Below, piece after piece: positions 22,716 to 33,767 of a DNA stretch of 64,000 nucleotides; within the stretch, counting starts at the first letter, position 1, and each line of letters starts with the position of its first letter. The position numbers and the translations under genes were made by a program. The notes below the pieces were generated by a model. The model was not told where the DNA came from. It ran no database searches and saw only the letters and a program-made list of their open reading frames with translations. The stretch is from assembly GCA_019321725.1 (NCBI GenBank), contig CM033116.1, positions 13,100,841 to 13,164,840 of the forward strand. The letters are read 5' to 3'. Origin of the DNA: Paulownia fortunei. Its lineage: Eukaryota; Streptophyta; Magnoliopsida; Lamiales; Paulowniaceae.

Positions 22716-23988
22716 ATTGTATCCTTAATGGTTTAAACTAATAGTGCGTGTTTTGTATTGTTTCAGCTTTATTTTCAGTAACCCACATTTCAGGTGATAT
22801 CTTTTAAACTCTAATTTCCTATCTATTTTTGACATTAGGGACAATGTCTTGATTATGTTGGGGGATAGTTGATATCATATCTTGTGTGTTCAATATATAT
22901 TTTTCTAGTTTTTCTTAAAGAAATTGTAGCGTGTTTTCTTTTGGGTTCATTTAAACCATGAGTAAGAAAGGGTGGCCAGAGTAAAAGGTAATCTTTTGAC
23001 ACTCTTGAGACGCACCCCTATTTATTTATTTTTTCTGCATAACATGGCATGTTTGTGAAGTTTTTAACTGAAATTTTGTGAATTGTCAAAATATAATTGT
23101 AATTCTCTTTTTGTTAAAATCTAAGGGTACTATCTTTGAAAAAAAAATAGTCTTGTGCACATCCTAAGCCTTGTGGAAAGATTAGTTATGATACATATAA
23201 CTAAAAATTTTGACTATGTTAAAGTGCTTACTTTTTAATATTCACACATCTTTTGTGAATAAGTTGAGAGTTTGAGAAAACAAGCATTCAAAACTTTAAT
23301 TGATCATTTGAATTGGTTTTGTTGCAATTTGAGATACTTAATTCTGTCTACCTTACATGTGGAAAAATGAATAGTTAGTGATGTGAGTATAATTATAAAT
23401 CTTTTTTTTATCTTCTGTTATCATGCGAATCATGTTTTATAAAAAAAATACAAAAGAAATACAAAAACAAAACAAAAACAAAACAAAAATTCACCATTTC
23501 ATTTTCAGGTTGACTAATGAAATTTTGAGGTACATTTTGGTAAGAAATAATATGTATTTCAAATTTTGCAATTACCTATCTTATGCTCAATTTTAGTTCG
23601 GATGCTTGTCCTAAATCATTTAACCCATTTTCCTAAATATTTTAATTATTTTTCAACTCCATAAATAAACACCTTACCAACTTAAATGACAAACGCTTTG
23701 AGGATATAGGGTTGAGGCTTTTTCATGATTGATTTTTTTGAAGTTATATGTATCTTGGTCATTGGAATAAAAGGTTGGCTTAGTGCACATACGCACAACA
23801 TCTTTTGGAAATTCTTAAAAAAAAATCTCGATAGCATTTATGATCTCTGACAAATGATAGTTTGTGATTGTTAGACTATTTTGCATGTTTTTTTTAAATT
23901 ATGATCATCATGTCATGTTCCTTTTTATTTGTATTGCATTTCATTACGCTATAATTACTAGGGATTAATAATAAGCTGGTTGGGGGTA
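22716..23988 (+). other. Element B 3' noncoding region and polypurine tract
   Basis: It contains GACATTAGGGACAATGTC followed by a GTTGGGGGA run (about 22837-22865), a motif common in the 3' part of Athila-like elements, and a purine-rich AAGCTGGTTGGGGGTA just before 23989. No coding sequence was recognised. Confidence 0.6.
23438..23490. repeat. A/C-rich simple repeat
   Basis: Interrupted AAAAC repeats within the 3' region of element B. Confidence 0.8.
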
Positions 23989-24083
23989 TGATGAACATTT
24001 AAAAGTGTACAATTAATTAGGATTTATATAATTATATTCACTTTGAAATTATCATTAGAACTCTCAATTAAAATATTTCTTCA

Positions 24084-26568
24084 TAAAAGAAACTAATTAA
24101 GTGTCACTTTTCAAAACCATGATGTGGGCATGAATTCAACAAATCTTTCCCAACATTGAAAAAAAGGTTCATTAGAATTTGAGAAAAATTATGTATTTGT
24201 CTTTTCAAAACATTAATTTTATGAGTTGTAATTTTATTTTATTTTAAATTCAGCTTGCATTTTTTGTCAAGTGCTAACTAACCTAGGTTTTAAAGAATTA
24301 AGCTAAGTTTTTGCTTTATCTTTTAAAGAAAAAAGAGATAATTTGAGTTTAACAATTTCATTTATACAAGTTTGATATTTAAAAGTGGCTCATATTTCAT
24401 CAAATTCTTTCATATATAAGTGAGGGCTTTCAGAATCTAAAGCATGCAAATTGGGAAGTAAAGGGATCATACTTGACTTGAATCGAAAGTTATTTGCATT
24501 GATAGGAAAAATGAAATAAGAAGGAGATGAATTTTGAGGAGGTTGCAAGTAATAACGCATGGTACATACCTGTTGATTCTTATTTTCATCCTAAACACTT
24601 TCATTTTCAGTTATGGTGAAAGTGTGTGGAGGTGACTCAAACAAATTTCCAAACAAAGTTTCAGAATTATTTCTAATTAAACGACGAGAATTATAACTAT
24701 GATACCATATGAACATATAATCATAAAGAAAATAAACACATAATATTTACAAAGGATAAATATTTACAAACCTAATAAACTTACATTGCCTTACCGGCAA
24801 CGACGCCAAAAACTTTGCTAGAACTTTAAAATTGCAAACCTAAGTGCAGGTTGTGTTAAGTAATAAATTTCTCGAGAGTCCGAGGTCAATCCATAGGAAA
24901 GTTGTTTGAAGTTTTCAGGGTTTATATTTAAAAGATAGGCTGAATGTGGTTTAGATTATAAAAAAAATCATGTTATAACTAAGAAATCAAAGTAATGAAA
25001 GTACTAAGTATTAGGGATCCGCTTTTGAGTTTTGGATAAAGAAAATATTATTTAATCTTTTTAACTCTTTTAAATGCCATCATTGGAATCCATATATAAT
25101 AAAGGTTTCAATTGGAAGATATTATCAAATAGTTCATGCATTAAGGTAATCATGATATTGTCTTACTATTTGCAAATTATCTTTTAACAGTAATACTTGT
25201 TTATGGGATCAAGTATTTATGCACACCTTTATGTATAATAAATCAAGGTTTCATGTTATCAATAGGTGGGATAGAACCGTATATCAAGTTAAATGAACCT
25301 AAGTATTTGTTGTGCCATTGGTGATACAAAAATCAAGAACCATCACTAAACAAGAAGGGTTTTAACACCAACACTTATTTATGGGATCAAATATTTATAC
25401 ACATCTTTGTCTACAATAAATTAAGATTTCACATTAGTAGTCGGTGGGGTTTGTTGTGTCATTGTAGATATATAAATCAAGAATCACCACAAAACAAAAA
25501 AGGTTTCAATAAATAATTAAAACAATAATACAACACACCTCAACATTATACACTTTTATAACCGTTTCTCTTCCTCTATCAAGAGCTTCACCCTTTCTCC
25601 TTAGCTAAAATAAAATTTAAAAAGACATAATGAAAGTAGAAAAGACTGAAAAGAAAAGAAAAGCTAGAAAATACATTTTTATTACTATTAGAAAACTTAT
25701 ATTACTACTAGATAACTTAGCCTAAAGAAAGACAACAATAAACTTTATTTCCCTCTCTAAGGGTTTCTATGTGTTGAATGCCATCCAAGAGTCTCTATTT
25801 ATAGTAGAAGAGTGTCTAGATTGGCATCTCCAAATTCACTCTAAATGCACTCCAAATTAACTTCAAATGTGATCTAAATTCACATGTTATTTTCAGATTT
25901 AAATTTTGTCATCCATTTTTCTCCCTCCAATCAGCTGATTTTGGAAAAGTGATCAACATAAAATTTGTATATTTGTCCTTTAGCTTCATTTTTTAACTTG
26001 AATCATCTAATTCCAACCACTGGAGAGAAATTTATGCTTGATTTAAAAAGATATATCAACATAAATAGATTCATTTCAATGCTCTCACTTGGGCAAATTT
26101 TCTGCTATAATCAAAGCTGAATTGAGCTGAACTTCCAACAATAAAGTTATAATTATATCTCTTAACTTTCAAATGAAATAAGATTCAGGTCCATGGGCTT
26201 TTGAGCATGGAGTTATGCCCAAAATACCAAAACTGCATAAGTTTGGAAACATGCTGATTTTTTAGCCCAACAATCACTTGCAAAGTACAAGTGATTTCTT
26301 GCATATATTTTGATCTACACATGATAGACTTAGGCAAAAGTGGCTCTTTTCTTCTAATTATGATGCTTCTTTGATCCAATAAAATATTATCTCCCAACTT
26401 GCTCACAAAACGTGTTGTCTTCTTCGGTTTTATTTTGGCTCTTTTTGATATCTTTTTATTCATTGATTCTCTAACACAAAATATTAATAAAATTATAATA
26501 TTAACAAAAATAAGTAAGAAAAGTATAAAAGATTTGATACAAAAATATATTAAAATATGCACTTATCA
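24084..26568 (-). mobile_element. Inverted 5' fragment of an Athila-like element
   Basis: On the minus strand: an LTR beginning TGATAAGTGC (26568) and ending GTTCTAGCA (24816), the PBS TGGCGTCGTTGCCGGTAA (24808-24791), an untranslated leader, and a gag remnant matching 16545-17060 of element B in reverse complement. It stops near 24084, within gag. The LTR matches D's LTR (49685-50991), including the TATA box CTATAAATAG (here 25795-25804 in reverse). Confidence 0.85.
24816..26568 (-). repeat. LTR of the inverted Athila-like fragment
   Basis: 1753 bases with TG...CA ends on the minus strand. An open stretch of 125 codons at 26185-26562 lies inside the U3 end and has no recognisable domain, so I do not call it a gene. 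Confidence 0.75.
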
Positions 26569-26856
26569 AAACTCTTGAAATGAAGAACTCAAAACCAAAA
26601 TAGCCACACTTAAAGTATTTGTGCTATTGCAAAAAAACTCACGCACTAGTCCACTATTGAGTTGATTTTATATCTTTAATTCTGATACTTTTAACTTAAT
26701 ATTTTCTTAGTTTTCAAGTTATATGATGTTTATAGAAAAATAAAAGTGGTGATGATGTCCAAGAAATACAAGAAAAAGCTTAGCCAAAAACTCCAAAATA
26801 GAGGCGTTATAGCTCCAGTTTCAACTTTGGACAAGTTTCATATTTTGAGCATAACA

Positions 26857-27164
26857 TTTTGAGATATTGAAATCTGAATTAGAATTCATAATCACTCGGC
26901 ACTCAAGAGAGGAAATTGATTATTTTTGGGATTTTTAACTTATAAATTGTTGGCATGAAAACTAGGTGAATCATGCCTTTAAAATTATTTGTATATTAAG
27001 TGTTTGATAATTTTGAGATATTGAAATCTGAATTAGAATTCATAATCACTCGGCACTCAAGAGAGGAAATTGATTATTTTTGGGATTTTTAACTTATAAA
27101 TTGTTGGCATGAAAACTAGGTGAATCATGCCTTTAAAATTATTTGTATATTAAGTGTTTGATAA
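26857..27164. repeat. Perfect 154-bp tandem duplication
   Basis: 26857-27010 and 27011-27164 read as identical over all 154 bases, beginning TTTTGAGATATTGAAATC and ending AAGTGTTTGATAA. It lies in the probable Athila-like LTR. Confidence 0.95.
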
Positions 27165-27374
27165 ATTGCCAAAGTCAACTTTTACATTTGAATTTTAGGT
27201 TTTTTTAGTTCATTAATTACAAACACCCTTTTCTTGATTTTTTTAAATAAAATTATGATTATTTTAATTATAGTACTTAGTGTAAATTTTACATCAATCC
27301 CTATAGATACGACACTTCTCGTACTCTATACTAAAACTTGACATCATACACTTGTGGTATGATTTCAACAAACA

Positions 27375-30300
27375 AGTTTTTAGCGCCTATGAAATCAAGT
27401 TTATTAGCATAAACTTGATATCATATGGGCATCTAGGAGTGGATCAACTTTAGAGAAGAAACACTTGGAGATTTTAGAGGAGTTAGTTCTTAAGGACTTT
27501 CTTTTTGTTTGTGTTTTACCCCATTATCAAGTTTAAAGAACTACAAGATTTCAAAACTACCACATTTTAATGAATCAATTAATTAATGCACATGTAATCT
27601 TTAGGTATTACTTCTCTTGTTTATGCTTATAGTTATTTAGTTTCATATATTTGTGGATTTTTTGGTATATGTTCTAGCCTTTGTTTATTCTCTTACCTAA
27701 TTAATTATAACTTTGATATAAAATTATTCTTCCTATGTTAACATTTTTTTTTAATTTTTTCTCTTTTTCTTAAGGAAGAAACTAAGTGCATCTTCATTTC
27801 TTTTATAGTTTATATAGGTTTGAAAAAGAGTATACAAAGAGTCTGGAAAGGAGCGGAATAAAGCAGAGGGGAACAACTTGGCTTGGTTGTTATTACTTAT
27901 GATCCTTTGAAATTTTTTTTCTATATTTTGCTGCTTTGATTTGTAAATATTTATATTTGCCTCAAATTTATTGACTAATGTAAGATACTTTTTTTTAATA
28001 CAACTTATTTAGTGTTTAGTTAATGTTTGAGATTAAGTGAGATGAAATTGTTTGTATTATGATAGAATAAAAGTCAAGTGTGATTATAGTATAGAAACAT
28101 AGCAAAAAAGATATTGTAACAAAAATAAAGTTTTATGTCTCCAAAGTTGAATTTAAGCCACGACGATTGTCATCAAAAAAATAATTATTGTTAATAATTA
28201 CTACAATTCATAATTTGGAAATTTTTTATTACAAACTATTTATAAGGATGACTTTAAGTTTTTTACAACTAATTTTTTAATTGATAATAGTGACTGTCGC
28301 TAATGACTTTTGTGACAAACAATTTATTCAATACTAAAATAATAAGTTATACTAATGACTCAAACCGCCATGGCTATAACTTTTAGTAAGATCATGTGTC
28401 ACTAGGTAATTATAGTAACAATATTTTTTATATGTTCTTGCAGTGCCACCAAATACCTAGTATTCTGAAGATTATAGGAAGCCTCACACATAAAATGCAC
28501 CCAACACACTTACAGGTAGAGCCATTTTTATGGTGGTTGATATATTGTTTCTTACTGCATGATTCTAATATCGTCGTCGATCCACCATTCTACTTTAATC
28601 TACAGCCAATCCATAGTGATAATCATTTTAAAAGTCCCACCATAAATAAACATAATAAGGCAAGGAGAAATTATTAAAAAAAGTGTTCTCTCTTCTATTG
28701 ATGGAACAACTAATGAAGCAATATATAAATTAAGGGAAGAATACATTCATTAGTGGAAACACGAGTGTGAAGACCATTAGCAAATAATGGTGATCTGGCT
28801 CGTCAACTCTCGTGCCAACTCTAGATAGCTAACAAAGTTAGTTCCTAAGTTGACATAAATTAGTTTTTAACCATTTTTTGCATTTCATTAAAATGCCGAT
28901 ATTTTTACTTATTCAAGCAGCTAATTAGTTAATGACTTTCCCACCACTTCGTCTTATTCCTTTTATTTTGCATAGATGCCATAGTAGATATATAGGGTCG
29001 CTTTTATAAATCCTTGTACTAAGTTACCTAGATGCACATCACATTTGCTTACACTAATAAGAAAGGTAATGGGCAACAAAAACCTTGAAGCCCAAGGAAT
29101 TGAATTGGACATCGAACCTAAAAAAGAGTTTAATTGAATACGCTCTTAGCAATTTTGTCAGGATCTAAAAATACCAAGGAACAAAATTAGCCAAGCAACT
29201 TTTTTTCTAACTATAGAAAAAAAGAAGATAACCGTCACTACTATTTGAAGAAGCTAGGGGAAACTATTAATTGACGTTCAAGCCTATTACATGTTGTTGC
29301 AGGAAATTGATAGCTAATTTTTATAGGCTTTACTTGGACCACACAACTCTCTAGCTTTTTTCACACATTCTTCGATTGATGCGAACAACACAGAAATAAT
29401 CTCTAGATTTTGAAGTCTTGAGACCATAACATATCTCCTGAACTTGTAACCCTAAAGTGGGAAATGATAGTTCCTCGTATGTTTACACGAAGTTTATTCT
29501 TTTGCTTTTATTTACCTATACCTCTATTAGCATTTTTTGAGATCGCTAAGTTTTTTAAACACTTCCTATGTTGTACTGCTTTTTACTTTTTTTGCATTAA
29601 CATTAAATCTTACCAAGTCTATATGCTGAAAGGAAGATGCAAATTTATCCCTTGTTCTTCAGCTTTAGTAGGTGACTAATAGGCCTTCATGAGCATGCTC
29701 AAAGCATAGGTATAGCCAAAAGTGGGAGAGATGACACGTGATGTCCCATCTAAATTTTAAGAACAAGTCCTTCTCGCCATTAGCTATACGTGAATTTTTT
29801 TCAACATTTCCACTCATCAACTCAAGGGCAACTTGAAGGATCCAACCAATTCCAACAAATGATGTTACTATATAGTTGATGGTTACTCTCCAAATTGAAA
29901 CAAAAACAAAACATACAAAGTATATTTTGAATATCTTATTTCAACGTTCTTTCCATCTATATTTATCACTTCTTTTCATTATTTTTCTCTTTTGGGTTAG
30001 GAGCGGTGTGATGGAGTAGTGTTGTGAAGCAAAAAAGTGAAATATTTTTCTCATGGAGAGCAAGGGTGTAAGGTGTTATCTCATATAAAAGAAGACATCA
30101 TCACTGTGATCGCACATTTCACATTTTTTGTTCTCTCTCTCTACCCTTACTCTTCTCTCTAAAAATCACTCTAACTCACTACACCTCCACAATTGAGCAC
30201 TTTTTACATATCTCGGTGCTTGGGCTTCATATCCTTAATACACAAGTCCGTAGATTTTGAAACTTGAGGTATATGAAGTTTGTGTTTACCCTAATATGAG

Positions 30301-30403
30301 TATGTTTGTGCATGTACATTTGTAAATCTTTTGATGTCACAGTTCTTTGCCAAAAAACTTAGCAAATTATTTGATCTTTTAAAGAATTTAGTTTTTGTGG
30401 ATG
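27375..30403. other. AT-rich region, no gene recognised
   Basis: The first 500 bases may be the leader of the element whose LTR ends at 27374 (degenerate PBS at 27380). Beyond that I see only short open stretches (for example 28396-28677 and 29464-29679) without recognisable domains. Confidence 0.4.
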
Positions 30404-32531
30404 AATAAAAAAAACCCCATATGTTAAAAGAATAGCCTAAAATTCCCTTATATTTTCATAACTTTGCATGAAACCCCCATTGTGTCAACAACTAACGGTG
30501 GTGATCATGCACACGCTAGACATGCAAAAATAAATATGACTTGGCATCTTTTAATAAAAAAAATCCATACTAATTGTATGTTATGTCCCTCCCATATATT
30601 ATACATGATTCTTGAAATAAAAAACATCATGTATCATAAGAATATTGCAAAAACTACCTATTTTTATATCAAAATTATTATCCATGATCTTTTTAATTAT
30701 TTTTAATTTATTCAAAAAAATGATATTTTTAGTTATAAAAATAAGTGTTTCATTCTAAAAATTGGAAAAGAATAGGAAAAATTAATAGAAACCTCTTAAA
30801 ATAAATTTTATATCCCAAAAACTCATGGAATTAATTTTTCATCCAAAAACCCATTCCACCAAATTTTCGTTTCAAAAAGTCCAACCATTAATTTTTTCCC
30901 TATGTTTGGTCAAAGTTATCCTTGAATTTCTTACATGAAGAGTTTTTTGATTTTATTGATATTCAATTTCAAAAATAGTTTTGTGTTTGTATTCACAAAA
31001 AATAATATATGAACTTTGAAAATTTAAATTCTTTTGCTTAATTCATTCATTTTTTTTTGAAAAAAAGTTATCTATTGTACTTTACAAATTTAAAAAATTC
31101 AAGAAAATATTTTCTTCCAAAAACTTAATTTATTAAATATAAAATTCATCATTAATACAAATCAATTTGAACATCCCAAAGAAAAATTTCTATTAAAAAA
31201 ATCAATTCATTACATTTCTTAATCTAAGAAGTCAAGGTAATTTAGTTAAAAAGTAATCTATTGGTTTTTTGGAATGAAAAGATGGGGGAATGGGTTTTTT
31301 GGATTCAAAAATATTTTGATGGGTTTTTTGGATATGAAAGTTTGTTTTAAGGATGTTTTAGTAATTTTTTCAAAAATTATTCTTTTATTTTTAATTTGTT
31401 TCAAGTGAACAGTACGTTTAACTATAAAACTTAATTTGTAAAATTTGAAGACAACTATACATTACATTGTCTATTTATTTTAGGAAGGAATACAAATTTT
31501 TATAGTTAAAAATATTTTGTAAATAAATAAATTTTTCTATAGTTACTTATTCAATTAATTTTTTGATACATTATATTTTCCATTTATATCTTCTATTTTT
31601 AAATGGATAACAATATATTATAACTTCTCGTTTCTCATTTGCTTTAATAAGTTATTTTTTATCTTTAAAATTTTACTTTCTTATAAAAAATAATATATTA
31701 TAGTTAAATTTACTTCAACAAATAGCATTTTTTTATCGACAAATTTTAAATTATAAACTATATTCCTTTTTTTAACTTATATTTAAAGATAATATTTTTA
31801 TGTAAGCTTTTTAATCCCAATTTTTAATAATTATAAAAACTAAATATTGTCTATTCATTTTTATTTGTTTCATGATTTGTGTTTATAAATATAATTTTTT
31901 TGATGCTCCATGTCAAAAAATTAAAAATAACTATATCTTTTTTCTAATTCTTTTATTATAATTTTTCCCCTCTTCTTCCTCATTTTTTTTTCTTTTTCTT
32001 TTACTTTTTTTCCCTTCTCCCTTCTTCACTAAACACCATCATCGCGGCACCAAACTAATGCTACCGCCACTGCCACCAACATAGCACCTCTATGAGGCCC
32101 CCACCCCATCCTAGACCCTCCCTCCACCCCATCATAACCCTACAATTCTAGAACAACCTAGTTCATACAAGCCAAGCAACTTTGTAAATTGTTTGTACAC
32201 CCTTGCCACCCCACACCCACTAGAATAGGAGAAGGAAATCTTTTTTGAAAAGTTGTATAAAAATTGTATCACTGAATTTTTCTTAGTAATAAAATCTAAT
32301 GTTTGTAAATTTCACATACAATCTCATAGTTAATAATTTTACACAAGATTCAATGGGTTGTAAATTTTAGGTCTAAAAATATTAAGAATGAAAGATATCT
32401 TACAAATGACGGGTATAATGAAATTTGAAGCAAAAGTTAACGTAGTTAGAAATTTAACGGTTGTGCAAACTTTTAATTAAAATGGGGAATTTTAGGTTAT
32501 TCTTTTATTAGATGGGGATTTTTTTGCAATT
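30404..32531. mobile_element. Large inverted-repeat (MULE/MITE-like) element upstream of the host gene
   Basis: The left end (AAAACCCCATATGTTAAAAG, then AATAGCCTAAAATTCCC) and the reverse complement of the right end (AAATCCCCATCTAATAAAAG, then AATAACCTAAAATTCCCC) match over about 60-75 bases. The interior is AT-rich, with a local C-rich patch at 32030-32160. No transposase is recognisable, so it is non-autonomous. The exact ends and target duplication could not be fixed. Confidence 0.65.
30789..31360. repeat. Nested inverted-repeat (MITE-like) element
   Basis: The left arm (about 30789-30895, with CATCCAAAAACCCATTCCACC and TTTCAAAAAGTCCAACC) matches the reverse complement of the right arm (about 31250-31360, with AATCCAAAAAACCCATTCCCC and CATTCCAAAAAACCAAT). 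It lies wholly inside the larger inverted-repeat element and could fold into a long hairpin. Confidence 0.7.
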
Positions 32532-32591
32532 TTAGAATAATACAGGGACTTTATGTATTTTATCCAAAAAATAAATAATAAAAGATTTTTG

Positions 32592-32617
32592 AAAATATAT
32601 AGCAAGCGTAACCCTAA
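32592..32617 (+). promoter_or_regulatory. Probable core promoter of the RING/TRAF zinc-finger gene
   Basis: A TATA-like AATATATAG (32594-32602) is followed by TAACCCTAAG (32609-32618), which resembles the plant telo-box seen in promoters of many housekeeping genes. A pyrimidine-rich leader (CTCTCTTTCTCTCTGG) follows. The transcription start would be near 32630 but is inferred. Confidence 0.4.
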
Positions 32618-32629
32618 GTATCATCGCCT

Positions 32630-32790
32630 TTCGCTTTCAGTTGCATATCTCTACTTTCTCCATCTCACCGCCCAGCGCCCCCACCCCCTCTCTTTCTCTC
32701 TGGCAGTCCGTTCCTGTATCTCATCATCCAACCTCCACTGCAGCTCTCGCTCCACTTCTGACCATCCTTTTGAGTACCAGAGAAGAGCAG
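32630..32790 (+). other. 5' untranslated exon 1 of the host gene (inferred)
   Basis: GC-richer and pyrimidine-rich leader ending GAAGAGCAG with the donor GTAAAG at 32791. The next acceptor is GGTGCAG ending 33698, giving a leader intron of 908 bases. Short open stretches here (such as 32553-32855) cross the donor and are not counted as genes. Confidence 0.55.
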
Positions 32791-33767
32791 GTAAAGAAAC
32801 TAAAGAAAATTATAATTTTAACTCAACGTTTTGGTATTTTCACATACATCTATGATGTTTCACCAAAATAGACTCATTTTTCATTTACTTATTAGTATTT
32901 CATTCATGTTCTTTATGCCTCTGCCTTGCATGTTTGGTTGTCTATATGAAGTCCTGAAGATTCGCGTGCTTTTTTAGTAAACAATAGATCTTTTAGCAGA
33001 TATGTTGTGAAATGTTTTTATTACTGTGATTGTGCCGTGCTGGAATATGTTTTGAAAAGGCCGTATGTTTATGCTGGATTTTGGTGATTTTTACCATTTC
33101 ATTGAATAAGTACATATGATGAATTAACTAAACTACTCAAGGAAGAAAATAACTCGCCCAATGTATCCTAAACTGTTCAGATCTGGTTCTTTAGATTAGC
33201 AAAAGTAGGCAGCGATTTTTTGGGTAAAGATCCTGAAGTACCCAGCTAAGGAAATTCTGATTGATCCACCCCTGGCTATGGGTTGACTGTTTATTTAAGG
33301 TGCAATATCATCTTTGAATGGATATTTCTCTGTAAGTGACACGAAAGAATTATACACCTCATTGTAGTGCATAAATTGCCTAGATGCAGCGGCCTCAATC
33401 TTAACATGAGGTGTTATAATTAGTTTCCATACAGAAAAACTGGTGTTATGATTAGTTTCCATATAGAACAACTTACTTATTCATGCTTTTCATGCCTGCT
33501 ATTTTGTTTGGGAATACTCGTAATGCGGGTAACGGTATTAACTGACAGGGGTCCACTACTTCTCCACATGGACATTCATTTGTGTTATTTCCTCTCTCTC
33601 TCAATTTTTTCTCATTTGAATATTAGATCTGTGAAAGTAATATAATCTTGCTCTGCTAATCATCTTTTGGATATAATGGTTCTATCTGCTTGGTGCAGCT
33701 AGCAGTCTCGTACTTGCTTTGCCCAGGTTTGGAGCTTGTTGGCATTCAAGTTTATGCTTGAGACGAG

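Larger units (their letters stand above)
16312..23988 (+). mobile_element. Element B: Athila-like Ty3/gypsy element with captured LOG sequence
   Basis: Only the last 38 bases of the 5' LTR remain. Then come an Asp-tRNA type PBS, gag, PR, RT, RNase H, INT, a conserved but unrecognised 3' segment, a captured LOG-like gene remnant, and a noncoding 3' region with a GGGACAATGTC motif and a polypurine tract. RT motifs (RRLNPNMKEVV, MPFGLCN, FMDDFSIFG) are of the Athila/Tat group and clearly different from the chromoviruses A, F and G. All genes are broken. Confidence 0.88.
23989..27374 (+). repeat. Probable LTR of an Athila-like element, interrupted (parts 23989-24083 and 26569-27374)
   Basis: A polypurine-type run is followed at 23989 by TGATGAACATTT, an LTR-like start. 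The right-hand part ends at 27374 in CAACAAACA, just before TTTTTAGCGCC, which resembles an Asp-tRNA PBS. Upstream of that end are phrases usual in such LTRs (CCCTATAGATACGACACTTC, ACACTTGTGGTATG). The inverted Athila-like fragment 24084-26568 lies between the two parts. That both parts are one LTR is inferred from order only. Confidence 0.45.

Noticed and set aside
26185..26562. 125-codon minus-strand open stretch with a hydrophobic N-terminus
   Set aside because: It lies inside the U3 end of an Athila-like LTR, has biased AT-rich codons and no recognisable domain.
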